Below the pieces are notes generated by a model, which searched no databases, was not told the DNA's origin, and saw only the letters and a program-made list of their open reading frames with translations. From contig OZ241368.1 in NCBI GenBank assembly GCA_965200525.1, positions 6,200,001-6,264,000 of the forward strand: a stretch of 64,000 nucleotides of DNA, written 5' to 3'. The position numbers were made by a program, and so were the translations under genes. The stretch is from JANNPJ01 sp965200525. Lineage in GTDB: Bacteria; Actinomycetota; Actinomycetes; Actinomycetales; Kineosporiaceae. Positions 16,440-25,570 of this stretch are shown in pieces (the stretch's first letter is position 1; every line of letters begins with the position of its first letter).

Positions 16440-17828
16440 GTGACTACCGCAGAGCCCCCGTCGCCACCCGCCTCGTCCCGGGACGACGTCCGCCGGGAGC
16501 AGCGGGCCTGGTACGTCTACGACTGGGCCAACTCGGCCTACTTCACCACCACGGCAACCGTGTTGCTGGGGCCCTACCTGACCGTCGTGGCCAAGCGGGC
16601 GGCCTGCCCGGGGCAGGACACCGACCGGCACTGCGCCCACGACCTGTCGATCCTCGGCCTGCCGGTCAATCCCGGGTCGCTGGCCCTGTACGCCGTCACC
16701 GCGGCCACCCTGGTCTCGGCCGTGCTGCTGCCGATCGTCGGGGCGCTGGCCGACCGCAGCGGCCGCAAGCGGACCCTGCTGGCCCGGCTGGCCTGGGCCG
16801 GCGCCACCGCGGCCTCGGCGATGGTGTTCATCTCCGGCAGCAACTGGCAGCTCGGCGTCCTGCTCCAGGTGATCGCGAGCCTGTGCATCGGCAGTTCGCT
16901 GGTGGTCTACGACGCCATTCTGATCGAGATCGCCGGGCCGGACGAGCGCGACCGGGTGTCCAGCCGAGGCTGGGCCGCCGGATACCTCGGCGGCGGCCTG
17001 CTGCTGGCGATCAACCTGGTGATGGTCAGCGGGCACGCCTCCCTCGGGCTGAGCACCGAGGCCGCCGTCCGGCTCAGCCTGCTCAGCGCCGGCCTCTGGT
17101 GGGGCCTGTTCACGCTCGTCCCCTACCGCGGGCTGCGGGACCGCCCGGCGGCGCCGCGGCCGGCCGGCGAGCCCGGCTCGATGCTGCGGCAGTCGTTCGG
17201 CCAGCTCCGCGACACCCTGGTGCACCTGCGCGGCTACCCGCAAACGATGACGTTCCTGATCGCCTACCTGTTCTACAACGACGGCATCCAGACCGTGATC
17301 TACGCCGCCAGCATCTTCGGCCAGGAGCAGATCAAGCTGTCTTCCCAGCAGCTGATCCTGATCATCCTGGCCGTACAGTTCGTGGCGTTCCTGGGGGCTC
17401 TGCTGTTCGGCCGGGTGGCCGCCCGGTACGGCGCCTTCCGGACCATCCTGGGCAGCCTGGTGATGTGGTGCGTGGTCGTCGGCGTCGGTTACGGCCTGCC
17501 GGTGGGCCGGTTCCTGCCCTTCCTCGGGCTGGCCGTGCTGATCGGGCTGGTGCTCGGCGGGTCGCAGGCGCTGTCCCGCTCGCTCTACAGCCACCTGATC
17601 CCGGCCGGGCGGGAGGCCGAGTACTTCAGCCTCTACCAATCGGCCGAACGAGGCACCAGTTGGCTCGGAACGCTGCTGTTCGGGCTGGTCTTCCAGCTCA
17701 CCGACTCGTACCGGAACGCCATCGTGGCGCTGGTGGTCTTCTTCATCGTCGGCGGGCTGATCCTGTCCCGGGTCGACATCCGCCGGGGCATCACCGAAGC
17801 CGGCAATCCGCTGCCTTCAGTGGTCTGA
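16440..17828 (+). CDS. MFS transporter, UMF1 (Atg22-like) family
   Basis: About 462 residues with 11-12 hydrophobic segments. The N-terminal signature WYVYDWANSAYFTT and the later FYNDGIQTVI are hallmarks of the UMF1 family. Fungal relatives export amino acids from vacuoles, and bacterial roles are unassigned. GTG 16440 is chosen as the most usual position before the RREQRAWYVYDWAN block; ATGs at 16428 and 16431 are alternatives. It is divergent from the APC permease across about 190 bases. Confidence 0.78.
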   Translation: MTTAEPPSPPASSRDDVRREQRAWYVYDWANSAYFTTTATVLLGPYLTVVAKRAACPGQDTDRHCAHDLSILGLPVNPGSLALYAVTAATLVSAVLLPIVGALADRSGRKRTLLARLAWAGATAASAMVFISGSNWQLGVLLQVIASLCIGSSLVVYDAILIEIAGPDERDRVSSRGWAAGYLGGGLLLAINLVMVSGHASLGLSTEAAVRLSLLSAGLWWGLFTLVPYRGLRDRPAAPRPAGEPGSMLRQSFGQLRDTLVHLRGYPQTMTFLIAYLFYNDGIQTVIYAASIFGQEQIKLSSQQLILIILAVQFVAFLGALLFGRVAARYGAFRTILGSLVMWCVVVGVGYGLPVGRFLPFLGLAVLIGLVLGGSQALSRSLYSHLIPAGREAEYFSLYQSAERGTSWLGTLLFGLVFQLTDSYRNAIVALVVFFIVGGLILSRVDIRRGITEAGNPLPSVV

Positions 17829-17995
17829 GCTGCGACGAAGCCGGTCGGCACGGGTGGGACGTGAGGGGACCGAGACCTCAAAGTGACCGAATCGTAAGAT
17901 TTCTGGTCTCACCTCTAACAAAACCTCGTGACTCTCAGTACGGTTCTTTTCACGCAGCGAGTCATCGGATGACCAGATATGAGCCCGGTATTACA

Positions 17996-18022
17996 GGAAC
18001 ATCTCGCGCCGCACGCGCGTTG
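17996..18022 (+). promoter_or_regulatory. Sigma-R/SigH-like promoter of rbpA
   Basis: GGAAC at 17996-18000 and CGTTG at 18018-18022, the spacing of the thiol-stress sigma-R consensus. It lies about 42 bases before the rbpA ATG. rbpA is a known sigma-R target in Streptomyces coelicolor, which supports the reading. Confidence 0.55.
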
Positions 18023-18063
18023 TGACTTTGTGATACTGGCCGTCGTACGCGGAGGGAACCGTC

Positions 18064-18414
18064 ATGAGTGAACGGAGCATGCGCGGGACGCGCCTCGGAG
18101 CATCGAGTCTGGAGAGCGAGACGGGTATCCAGCCCGCCGCTCGCCAGGACATCACCTACCACTGCAAGAACGGGCACACCATCGTTGTTCCGATGTCGAT
18201 GGAGGCCGATGTTCCGGCGTTGTGGGAATGTCGATGCGGCGAATTCGCGCTCCGCGAGGATGCCGAGCTCCCGGAGCCGAAGGCCGTGAAGCCGGCCCGC
18301 ACGCACTGGGACATGTTGATGGAACGGCGCACCACCGCTGAGCTGGAGACCCTGCTCGAGGAGCGGCTCGCGCTGCTGAGAGCCGGCCAGTTCAAGGGCC
18401 GCCGCTCCGCCTGA
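18064..18414 (+). CDS. rbpA: RNA polymerase-binding protein RbpA
   Basis: 116 residues, full family length. It stabilises the polymerase open complex and binds the primary sigma factor; it also raises basal tolerance to rifampicin. The zinc-related core has Cys34 and His38 (YHCKNGH), then Cys56 and Cys58 (WECRCG). The basic linker and C-terminal sigma-interaction helix (ARTHWDMLMERRTTAELE) are intact. GGAGGGA precedes the ATG. A sigma-R-like promoter lies upstream and a strong terminator directly downstream, so the gene is monocistronic. Confidence 0.93.
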   Translation: MSERSMRGTRLGASSLESETGIQPAARQDITYHCKNGHTIVVPMSMEADVPALWECRCGEFALREDAELPEPKAVKPARTHWDMLMERRTTAELETLLEERLALLRAGQFKGRRSA

Positions 18415-18436
18415 GGTCGTTCGTCCACCGAACATC

Positions 18437-18475
18437 AGTGAGGCCCGCCCCGGTCACCCGGGGGCGGGCCTCACT
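18437..18475. terminator. Bidirectional terminator between rbpA and fxsA
   Basis: A perfect 15-bp stem, AGTGAGGCCCGCCCC with its complement at 18461-18475, and a 9-base loop. It sits between two converging genes. Confidence 0.85.
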
Positions 18476-18487
18476 CAGGTCCGGGCC

Positions 18488-18955
18488 TCAGCGCGCCGGC
18501 CCATCGTCCTCGACGATCTCGCCCTCGACCACCTCGCCACCGCCGAAAACGCCACCCGGAATGCGTGACCCGCCCGGAAAGGCACCGAGCAGCGTCACCT
18601 GATTGGCGGCCGCCCGGGCCAGCGCCCGTTCCAGCGGCCGGCGGGCCAGCGGCCGGGTCAGCGGGAACAGCAGCAGCAGGGCCAGGACGTCGCTGACGAA
18701 ACCGGGCAGGATCAGCAGCACCCCGGCCAGCACCAGCACCGCACCGTCGGCCACGTCACGCGAGGGCGGTCGGCCGGCCTGCAGCGACGAGTTGAGCGAG
18801 CGCCAGGCCACCGCCCCCTGCCGCCGCACGATCATCACGCCGAGGACGGCGATCAGCAGCAGCGCGCCCAGGGTCGGCAGCGCCCCGGCCCACCGGCCGA
18901 CCTCGATCGCGACCGCCAGCTCGAGGACCGGCGCCAGGAGCAGGCCGGCCAGCAC
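18488..18955 (-). CDS. FxsA-family membrane protein
   Basis: About 155 residues. Four hydrophobic segments and the family marks APVLELAVAIEVGRWAG and LILPGFVSDVLALLLL are present, ending in an acidic tail (GEIVEDDGPAR). Escherichia coli FxsA is linked to phage exclusion; the actinobacterial role is unknown. The homologous start would be VRWVLAG, but that codon is GTA at 18962-18964. The first usable start is GTG 18955, two codons after the expected methionine. It follows the mannosyltransferase gene directly. Confidence 0.8.
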   Translation of the reverse strand: MLAGLLLAPVLELAVAIEVGRWAGALPTLGALLLIAVLGVMIVRRQGAVAWRSLNSSLQAGRPPSRDVADGAVLVLAGVLLILPGFVSDVLALLLLFPLTRPLARRPLERALARAAANQVTLLGAFPGGSRIPGGVFGGGEVVEGEIVEDDGPAR

Positions 18956-18960
18956 CCACC

Positions 18961-19791
18961 TTACTTTTGTCGGCCTCCGGCCGGTTCCGAGCCCCAGCCC
19001 AGCCGCTTGACCTGGCCGGTCACCTGACTTGCTCGGTACCGGACGCCCCAGCGGGTCACTCGCCACAATGCCTCCACCACAATGCTTCGATCCATCTTGC
19101 TGACGCCGTGCTCTCGTTCAACGAACGTGATGGGCACTTCGTCCACGCGCAGGCCCTTGCGAACCGCGGTGTAGGCAAGATCGACCTGGAAGCAGTAGCC
19201 CTGGGAGGCCACGTGGTGCAGGTCGAGCTTCTGCAGGGCGGTGGCCCGGAACGCCCGGTAGCCACCGGTGACGTCGTGAAGGTCGAGGCCGAGGGCCAGC
19301 CGCGAGTACAGGCTGCCGCCGCGGCTGAGGATCTCCCGGGAGCGGGGCCAGTTGACCACGCTGCCGCCGTGCACCCAGCGGGAGCCGAGCACCAAGTCGG
19401 CGCCGGCGTCGATCCGGGCCAGCAGGTCGGGCAACTGCTCGGGCTTGTGCGAGCCGTCGGCGTCCATCTCGACCAGGACGTCGTAGCCGGCCGCCAGACC
19501 CCAGGCGAAACCTTCGAGGTAGGCGGCCCCCAGCCCCTGCTTGCCGGGGCGGTGCAGGACGTGGATGTGGTCGTCGTCGGCGGCGAACTTGTCGGCCAGG
19601 TCGCCGGTGCCGTCCGGGCTGTTGTCGTCGGCGACCAGGACGTCGGCGTCCGGCACAGCCGCGCGAACCCGGCCCAGGATCAGCGGGAGGTTCTCCAGCT
19701 CGTCGTAGGTCGGGATGATGACCAGCACTCGCCCGGTCTCGCGCGATCCGGCCCGACGCTCGTCGTCAGGCTGCTCGGGCGTGAATGTCAT
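18961..19791 (-). CDS. Polyprenol monophosphomannose synthase (GT2)
   Basis: 276 residues. The GT2 motifs LVIIPTYDELENL, VADDNSPDGTGDLAD and VEMDADGSHKPEQLP (metal-binding DxD-like) are present, with SRWVHGGSV and FVEREHGVSKM typical of dolichol-phosphate-mannose synthases. It makes polyprenyl-phosphate mannose from GDP-mannose for lipoglycan and protein mannosylation. The ATG has AGGAGGAAC at 6 bases and overlaps the lnt stop (ATGA). In mycobacteria these two activities are fused as Ppm1; here they are separate but coupled genes. Confidence 0.9.
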   Translation of the reverse strand: MTFTPEQPDDERRAGSRETGRVLVIIPTYDELENLPLILGRVRAAVPDADVLVADDNSPDGTGDLADKFAADDDHIHVLHRPGKQGLGAAYLEGFAWGLAAGYDVLVEMDADGSHKPEQLPDLLARIDAGADLVLGSRWVHGGSVVNWPRSREILSRGGSLYSRLALGLDLHDVTGGYRAFRATALQKLDLHHVASQGYCFQVDLAYTAVRKGLRVDEVPITFVEREHGVSKMDRSIVVEALWRVTRWGVRYRASQVTGQVKRLGWGSEPAGGRQK

Positions 19792-21455
19792 CGTTGTTCC
19801 TCCTGAGATCGCAGGCGCCGCCGACCGACCGAGGCGGCCAGCAGGAGGGCGAGAGCGAGTGCGGCCAGCACCCCCTCGGGCCACTCCCCCACCCGGGTGG
19901 CCACGGTCAATGATGTCCGCAACGGGACGTCGGATTCCAGCACGTCCGGGGTGAAAGAGCCAGTTCTGTGCTGAATCGTGCCGTCCGGAAGGATGATCGC
20001 GCTGACCCCGACCGTGGAGATGTGCACCACGGTTCGCCCCGTCTCCACGGCTCGGAGCTGGGACATCGCCAGTTGCTGCACACTTTCGGCGGAGTGCCCG
20101 AACGTTGCGTTGTTGGTCTGCACGGCCAGCAAGGTGGCGCCCTGCTTGACCGGGTCGCGGACCAGGTTGTCGTAGGCCACTTCGAAGCAGATCACATCGC
20201 CGACCCGGACCGATCCCATTCTCAGCACGCCCACAGGGTTCTGTCGCAGTTTGTCCCCGGAGATGAAGTCCTTCTGGACCAGATCGACCTTGTCGCTGAA
20301 GTGCCGGAAGAACGATCGGTAGGGGATGTACTCGGCGAACGGGGCCGGGTGGCGCTTGACGTAGACGCTGTCGTCGCCGGTGCCCGGGCCGGTGCCGGGC
20401 CGCCAGACCAGGCTGGTGTTGGAGAGGTGGTCGCCCGGGCCCTCGATCACGGCCCCGACCAGGGTGGGGGCCTTGATCGCGGCCACCGCCTCGTCGATCA
20501 CGGCCGCGGCGTCCGGGTTCTGCAGCGGGTCGATGTCGCTGGAGTTCTCCGGCCAGATGACCAGATCCGGAGGCTCGGCGGCCCCGGAGTCGACCCGGGC
20601 GGCCAGGCCCAGGGTGGCCTTGACGTGGTTGTCCAGGACGGCTCGGCGCTGGGAGTTGAAGTCGAGCCCGGCCCGGGGCACGTTGCCCTGGACCGCGGCC
20701 ACCCGGGTGGTCTGCCCGTCGGTCGGCAGCGGCACCCCGAGCCCGACCAGCAGGACCGCGGCCGTCGCGACCAGCGCGAACCCGGCCGACCGGGCCCGGG
20801 CCGCCGGTCCGGGGCCGGGGCTGAGCACCGCGACCAGGGCCCAGGCCAGCAGGGTGCCGGCCGCACCGACCGAGAACGTGACCAGCGGGGCGCCGCCGAG
20901 CGCGGCCAGGCCGACCGTGGGTGCCTCGGCCTGGGAGAAGGCCAGTCGCCCCCAGGGGAACCCGCCGAACGGGACCCGGTCGCGGGCCGCTTCCATCGCC
21001 ACCCACAGCCCGCCGCCGGCCAGGACCGTGCCAGGCAGGCCGCCGGGTACGGTCCAGATCCGGGGCAGCAGGGCCCCGAGCGCGGCGATGAACGCGGCCG
21101 AGGCGCCGGCCAGGGCGAACCAGGGCAGGGCGCCGACGTAGATCCCGCTCCAGTGCAGGTGCGGGACGAAGAAGGCGAGCCCGAAGAGGTAACCGCTCAG
21201 GGCGGCGGACCGGGCCCGGCGACCGCGGGTGGCCAGGGCCAGGCCGGCGACCGCGACCGGGGCCAGCGGCCAGAAGTTGTAGCCGGGAAAGGCCAGGGTC
21301 AGGAGCAGGCCCGAACCGATCGCGAGCAGTCGGGCCGGCCAGCGGTTGAACGGTGGTTGCCCGGGCTCGGTGCCGGGGGCCGGGGCCGCCGGATCGGCGG
21401 GCGGCAGGGCAGGCTGGACCTCACCTACCGGGTCGGCCACGGCGGAGTCACTCAT
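19788..21455 (-). CDS. lnt: Apolipoprotein N-acyltransferase
   Basis: 555 residues. Several N-terminal membrane helices follow a Pro-rich tail, then a nitrilase-type periplasmic domain, then a last helix. The catalytic triad positions are visible: Glu in VIWPENSSDID, Lys in VYVKRHPAPFAEYIP and Cys in VGDVICFEVAYD. It adds the third acyl chain to lipoproteins at the outer face of the membrane. The start ATG 21455 has a TACGCT box 6 bases upstream and no Shine-Dalgarno, suggesting a leaderless message. It leads the operon lnt-ppm-fxsA. Confidence 0.92.
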   Translation of the reverse strand: MSDSAVADPVGEVQPALPPADPAAPAPGTEPGQPPFNRWPARLLAIGSGLLLTLAFPGYNFWPLAPVAVAGLALATRGRRARSAALSGYLFGLAFFVPHLHWSGIYVGALPWFALAGASAAFIAALGALLPRIWTVPGGLPGTVLAGGGLWVAMEAARDRVPFGGFPWGRLAFSQAEAPTVGLAALGGAPLVTFSVGAAGTLLAWALVAVLSPGPGPAARARSAGFALVATAAVLLVGLGVPLPTDGQTTRVAAVQGNVPRAGLDFNSQRRAVLDNHVKATLGLAARVDSGAAEPPDLVIWPENSSDIDPLQNPDAAAVIDEAVAAIKAPTLVGAVIEGPGDHLSNTSLVWRPGTGPGTGDDSVYVKRHPAPFAEYIPYRSFFRHFSDKVDLVQKDFISGDKLRQNPVGVLRMGSVRVGDVICFEVAYDNLVRDPVKQGATLLAVQTNNATFGHSAESVQQLAMSQLRAVETGRTVVHISTVGVSAIILPDGTIQHRTGSFTPDVLESDVPLRTSLTVATRVGEWPEGVLAALALALLLAASVGRRRLRSQEEQR

Positions 21456-21893
21456 TCCGGAAGCGTAAGGCAGCGACGAGAGGCAATGAACGGGGTGCGG
21501 GCGCGGCAGCGGCCCGACCGGGCCCGAGGCAGCCTTCGGACCGTTCACCACGGCACCGGATGCGCGGTGATGGACGTTGTCTACTGATTGCCTGGGCCCG
21601 GTCAGTGTCCCCTGGTCGACGTCGTGGAGCGGTCTCCCGCGCCGGGTGCTCCCCGCCCGGCCCGAGGACCGGCAAACACACCTGCGACGACTACGCGAGA
21701 CAACGTACTGGCCGCCGGTGGCTGTCCTCAAGAGGCCTCTGAGCTGCGGGTTTAGTTCATCCCTGCAGGTCACTGGCGGGTGCTGGTGGGCCTGCGGGTT
21801 GCGGTGCGGTTGCCTGGCCCCGGCGTGTCGAGGCGGCAATCCGGGACGACACGCCGAGGTGTCCCCCGGATTGCCCTCAGCCTCGCCCCCCGA
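21456..21893. other. Intergenic region without a credible gene
   Basis: About 440 bases between the divergent lnt start and the end of the LysR gene. Only the hairpin at 21835-21875 and the lnt promoter region are supported. Open frames crossing it lack family features and start signals. Confidence 0.5.
21835..21875 (-). terminator. Hairpin after the LysR gene
   Basis: An 11-bp outer stem (GGCAATCCGGG with its complement at 21865-21875) encloses a second 5-bp stem, GACAC/GTGTC. It begins 19 bases after the LysR stop. There is no T run. Confidence 0.65.
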
Positions 21894-22805
21894 TCATCCG
21901 GGCTTGTCGTCGAGCGGCGGTCTCTGGTCGAGCAGGGCGATCAGGCGCAGCACGGCCGCGGTCGCGGTCGACGGGCGGTAGGCCAGGGCGAGGTCGACGG
22001 TGGGTATCGGCCCGGTGAAGTGCCGCAGCCGGACGCCGGGCAGGCGCAGGGCCCGGGCCCGGCCGGCCGGGACCACGGCCAGGCCGGTGCCGGCCGCGAC
22101 CGCCCGGAGCAGTTGCTCGTCGTCCGGCTCGTGCCGGACCAGGTTGAACCCGCCGTCCGGCCAGATCTGGGAGATCGTGCGGTCGAACATGCCTGGGCCG
22201 TTGGGCCGGGGCCACATCACGGCCGGCTCGCCGATCAGCCGGTGCCGGTCGATCTTTCGCCGGGCCGCCAGTGGGTGGCCGGCGGGCAGAGCCAGCAGCA
22301 GCTCCTCGGCCTCGACGAACCGGCAGGTCACGCCGGGCTCCTCGACCGGGGTGCGGACGAAGGCGACATCGAACCGGTCGGCCAGCAGGCCGGCCACGTT
22401 GGGTGCTGTCCAGCCGGTCTCCTGGATGATCTCGACCTGCGGGTTCTCGGCCCGGAACCGGCTGATCAGGGCGTCGACCCGGCCGCCCCGGGCGGAGCGG
22501 GTGTGGGCGATCCGGATCCGGCCGCCCTGGCCGCGGGCGGCAGCCTCGATCCGGCGCTGGGCGGCGTCGGCCTGGGCCACCAGGGTGCGGGCCTCGGCGG
22601 CCACCATCCGGCCGACCTCGGTCAGCCGGCAGCCGCCGCCGGCGCGATCGACCAGTTGGGCCCCGACCTCGCGTTCCAGTACCTTGATCTGCTGGCTGAG
22701 GGCCGGCTGGGCGATGTGCAGCCGCGCGGCGGCCCGGGTGAAGTGCAGCTCGTCGGCGAGCACGAGGAAGTACCGCAGCCGGCGCAACTCCGTGGCGCCG
22801 ATCAT
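21894..22805 (-). CDS. LysR-family transcriptional regulator
   Basis: 303 residues. The winged helix-turn-helix is at about 8-65 (RYFLVLADELHFTRAAARLH, then IAQPALSQQIKVLEREVG). The effector-binding periplasmic-protein-like domain begins near residue 95 (GGRIRIAHT) and keeps the usual length. It is divergent from the flavin oxidoreductase gene with about 88 bases between, the normal LysR-target arrangement, so it probably controls that gene and itself. Confidence 0.88.
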   Translation of the reverse strand: MIGATELRRLRYFLVLADELHFTRAAARLHIAQPALSQQIKVLEREVGAQLVDRAGGGCRLTEVGRMVAAEARTLVAQADAAQRRIEAAARGQGGRIRIAHTRSARGGRVDALISRFRAENPQVEIIQETGWTAPNVAGLLADRFDVAFVRTPVEEPGVTCRFVEAEELLLALPAGHPLAARRKIDRHRLIGEPAVMWPRPNGPGMFDRTISQIWPDGGFNLVRHEPDDEQLLRAVAAGTGLAVVPAGRARALRLPGVRLRHFTGPIPTVDLALAYRPSTATAAVLRLIALLDQRPPLDDKPG

Positions 22806-22893
22806 AGGCTTTGCTTATCACTGGATCGAGAGCTGGTCTTGGACGCCGGGCCGGGCGCCGGGTTGGCTGGAGGCCTCGACGGGTGGAGGTCCG

Positions 22894-23838
22894 ATGTTCG
22901 ACGTGGTGGTCGTGGGCGCCGGTGTGGTCGGCCTGAGCAGTGCGCTGCGCCTGCAGCAGGCCGGGGCCCGGGTCGCGCTGGTGTCGGCCCACGAGCCGGG
23001 GCAGGCTGTGTCCTGGGTGGCCGCGGCCGTCTGGTACCCGACCCGTACCGACGGCGATCCCCGGGTGCTGCATTGGGCCCGGCAGACCTTCGACGAGCTG
23101 ACCGAGCAGGCGGCCCGGGGGGTGCCCGGCGTGGTCATGCGCTCGACCCGGATGCTGCTGCGGGGCTCGACCGACACCCCGTGGTGGGCGGCCGCGGTGC
23201 CGGACTTCCGGCTGGTCCCGGCCCGGGACGAGCCCTACACCGGGGAATGGCACTTCACCGTTCCGGCGGTCGAGATGGCGCCCTATCTGGACTGGCTGGC
23301 CGAGCGGTTCGTGGCCGCGGGCGGGGTGCTGGTGTCGCGCCGGCTGACCCGGCTGGCCGAGGTCGCGCCGGAGGCGCCGGTGGTGGTGAACGCGACCGGG
23401 CTGGCCGCTCGCGAACTGGCCGGCGACGAGGCGGTCCACCCGATCCGGGGGCGGGTGCTGGTGGTCGCCAACCCGGGCTGGACCACCTCCGTGCGGGACG
23501 AGGACGACCCGACCGGCCACACCTACATCCACCCCCGCCGCACCGACGTCGTGCTCGGTGGCACCTACGAACCCCACCAGTGGGACCTGACTCCCGACGA
23601 CGAGGTCAGCGCGGCGATCCGGGCCCGGTGCGTGGCCCTGGTGCCGGAGCTGGCCGGCGCGGCAGTGCTGCGCGCCACGGCCGGGCTGCGGCCGGGCCGG
23701 GACGGCGGCGCCCGGGTCGGTCTCGGCGCGGCCGACGGGATCGGCCGGCTGATCCACAACTACGGTCACGCGGGCGCCGGCGTCACCCTGAGCTGGGGCT
23801 GTGCCGACGAGGTGGCCGCTCTGGCCGCCGCCGGCTGA
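22894..23838 (+). CDS. FAD-dependent D-amino-acid-oxidase-like oxidoreductase
   Basis: 314 residues. The N-terminal dinucleotide fold is VVVVGAGVVGLSSALRL (about 4-20). The C-terminal DAO signature LIHNYGHAGAGVTLSWG includes the Tyr-Gly-His-x-Gly-x-Gly flavin contact. The length agrees with bacterial D-amino-acid oxidases. It should oxidise a D-amino acid or related amine to the imino acid with hydrogen peroxide as by-product; the exact substrate is not visible. GGAGGT precedes the ATG. The divergent LysR is the likely regulator. Confidence 0.83.
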   Translation: MFDVVVVGAGVVGLSSALRLQQAGARVALVSAHEPGQAVSWVAAAVWYPTRTDGDPRVLHWARQTFDELTEQAARGVPGVVMRSTRMLLRGSTDTPWWAAAVPDFRLVPARDEPYTGEWHFTVPAVEMAPYLDWLAERFVAAGGVLVSRRLTRLAEVAPEAPVVVNATGLAARELAGDEAVHPIRGRVLVVANPGWTTSVRDEDDPTGHTYIHPRRTDVVLGGTYEPHQWDLTPDDEVSAAIRARCVALVPELAGAAVLRATAGLRPGRDGGARVGLGAADGIGRLIHNYGHAGAGVTLSWGCADEVAALAAAG

Positions 23839-23844
23839 CCGGTC

Positions 23845-25452
23845 TCAGCCGGGCCGGTGCCCGATCCGGCCGTCGATCACGGTGACGGCGCAGCCGGGGG
23901 CCGGGTCGCCGGCTCGCAGTTCGTCGTCCAGGGCGGCCAGGTGGTCGCTCCCCGAGGCCAGGGCCGGGGAACGCCAGGCGGTGAAGGTGGCCGGCTCGCC
24001 CACCCGTAGGTCCGGGCCGACCGGACCCGGAGCAACTCGCGGCCCGGCGGCGCGGCCGTGGACGGTGTGGGCGAGCAGGGCCGCCGCGAGGGAGATCCGG
24101 TGCTCGGGTGTGCGATGGGTCAGGGCGGCCCGGATCGCCTCCCAGGGCGCGAACGGCGTCACCGGGCTGTCCGATCCGAAGGCCAGCGGCACACCGGCCT
24201 CGGCCAGGGCGGCGAACGGGTTCAGGCCGGTCGCCCGGTCGATCCCGAGGCGCACGGCGTACATCCGGTCGGTACCGCCCCACTCGGCGTCGAAGGCGGG
24301 CTGCACGCTGGCGATCAGGCCCAGCCGGGCGGCCCGGGCCACGCCGTCCTTGTCGATCGCCTCGAAGTGCTCGATCCGGTGCCGGCCGGCCCGGATCGCG
24401 GTACGGCCGACCACCGGAACGGCGGCCTCGAAGCCGGCCAGCACGGTGTCGACGGCGGCGTCCCCGATCACGTGGAATCCGGCCTGCAGGCCGGTCCGGG
24501 TGCAGGCCACCACGTGGTCGCGGATCTGTTCGGCGGTCAGGTAGAGGTGGCCGCGATGGCCCGGGGCGTCGCTGTAGTCCTCGCGCAGGGCGGCGGTCCG
24601 CGAGCCGATCGAGCCGTCCACCATCAGGTCGCCGGCCAGCCCGGCCGGCCTCGGCACCCCGGCCGCGGCCAGGTCGGCGACGATCCGTCGGGCGTCGTCC
24701 TCGTCGGTGGCCAGTTCCCCCCGGTAGGGGACGACGACCGGGCGGCCGGTGTCGGCGTCGTCCCCGGCGCCGGTCATGAGCAGGGCCAGGTCGGCGGCCG
24801 GGGCGATGTCCGGGGCCGACATCTCGTGCAGCTCGGTGATCCCGGCGGCCGCGGCCGAGCGCAGGGCCAGCCGGTGCAGTTCGCGGCGTTCGGCCGGGTC
24901 CAGCTCGAACCGGGTGGCGTGCCGGGCGGCATGGTGGGCGTCTCGCTCGATCCGACCCGAGTCGTCCCAGCCGAGCAGGGTGGTCAGCCCGGCCCGCCGG
25001 GCCAGCGTGCCCGAGACCACGGCCGAGTGGACGTCGACCCGGGACAGGTAGACCGGCGCGCCGTTGCCGGCCCGGTCCAGCTCGGCCGCGCTCGGGGGCC
25101 GGCCCTCGACCAGGCGCAGCTCGTCCCAGCCGTGCCCGAGCACCGGCCGGCCCGGCCGGGCCCGGGCCGCCGCGGCGACCCGGTCGAGCACCTCGGTGAC
25201 CGACCGGGCCCGGGACAGGTCCAGACCGGCCAGCAGCAGGCCGGTCTCGGTGACGTGAACGTGGGCGTCGACGAAGCCGAGCAGCAGCAGGGCGCCGTCC
25301 AGATCGAGTTCCGGCACCGGGAGCGGGGCCTGGCCCTCGGCCTCGGCGTCCGGCCCGATCCAGGCGATCCGCCCGTCCCGGACCAGGACGGCGACCGGCT
25401 CGGCCTGCTGTGGCAACCGGCCCCGCCGGAAGAAGGTCATGGCGAAGGACAT
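23845..25452 (-). CDS. Amidohydrolase_3 (YtcJ-like) metal-dependent hydrolase
   Basis: 535 residues. The first metal pair is in LGFVDAHVHVTE. A carboxylatable or otherwise bridging region follows (LMVDGSIGSRTA), with FHVIGDAAVD, HRIEHFE and the catalytic Asp in FGSDSPVTPF. These match the YtcJ/NfdA amidohydrolase group, which cleaves amide bonds on varied small molecules. A short beta-sandwich is formed by both termini. The ATG at 25452 is preferred; 25440 and GTG 25455 are alternatives. It ends 6 bases from the converging oxidase gene. Confidence 0.82.
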   Translation of the reverse strand: MSFAMTFFRRGRLPQQAEPVAVLVRDGRIAWIGPDAEAEGQAPLPVPELDLDGALLLLGFVDAHVHVTETGLLLAGLDLSRARSVTEVLDRVAAAARARPGRPVLGHGWDELRLVEGRPPSAAELDRAGNGAPVYLSRVDVHSAVVSGTLARRAGLTTLLGWDDSGRIERDAHHAARHATRFELDPAERRELHRLALRSAAAAGITELHEMSAPDIAPAADLALLMTGAGDDADTGRPVVVPYRGELATDEDDARRIVADLAAAGVPRPAGLAGDLMVDGSIGSRTAALREDYSDAPGHRGHLYLTAEQIRDHVVACTRTGLQAGFHVIGDAAVDTVLAGFEAAVPVVGRTAIRAGRHRIEHFEAIDKDGVARAARLGLIASVQPAFDAEWGGTDRMYAVRLGIDRATGLNPFAALAEAGVPLAFGSDSPVTPFAPWEAIRAALTHRTPEHRISLAAALLAHTVHGRAAGPRVAPGPVGPDLRVGEPATFTAWRSPALASGSDHLAALDDELRAGDPAPGCAVTVIDGRIGHRPG

Positions 25453-25570
25453 CACAGTTCATCCGCGGTTACCGGCTTGGCCTCATCGATGTACGGCGAA
25501 TTCTCGAGCACGCGATAGATCCTCTCGCCGAGGGGTACAAATACCGAAGATTCTCCCGTAGGCTTTCGGG

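Noticed and set aside
13812..17639. A minus-strand frame open for over 1200 codons across the peptidase, permease and MFS genes
   Set aside because: It runs antisense or out of frame through three genes with clear families and has low-complexity Gly/Arg/Gln composition. High GC content produces such shadow frames.
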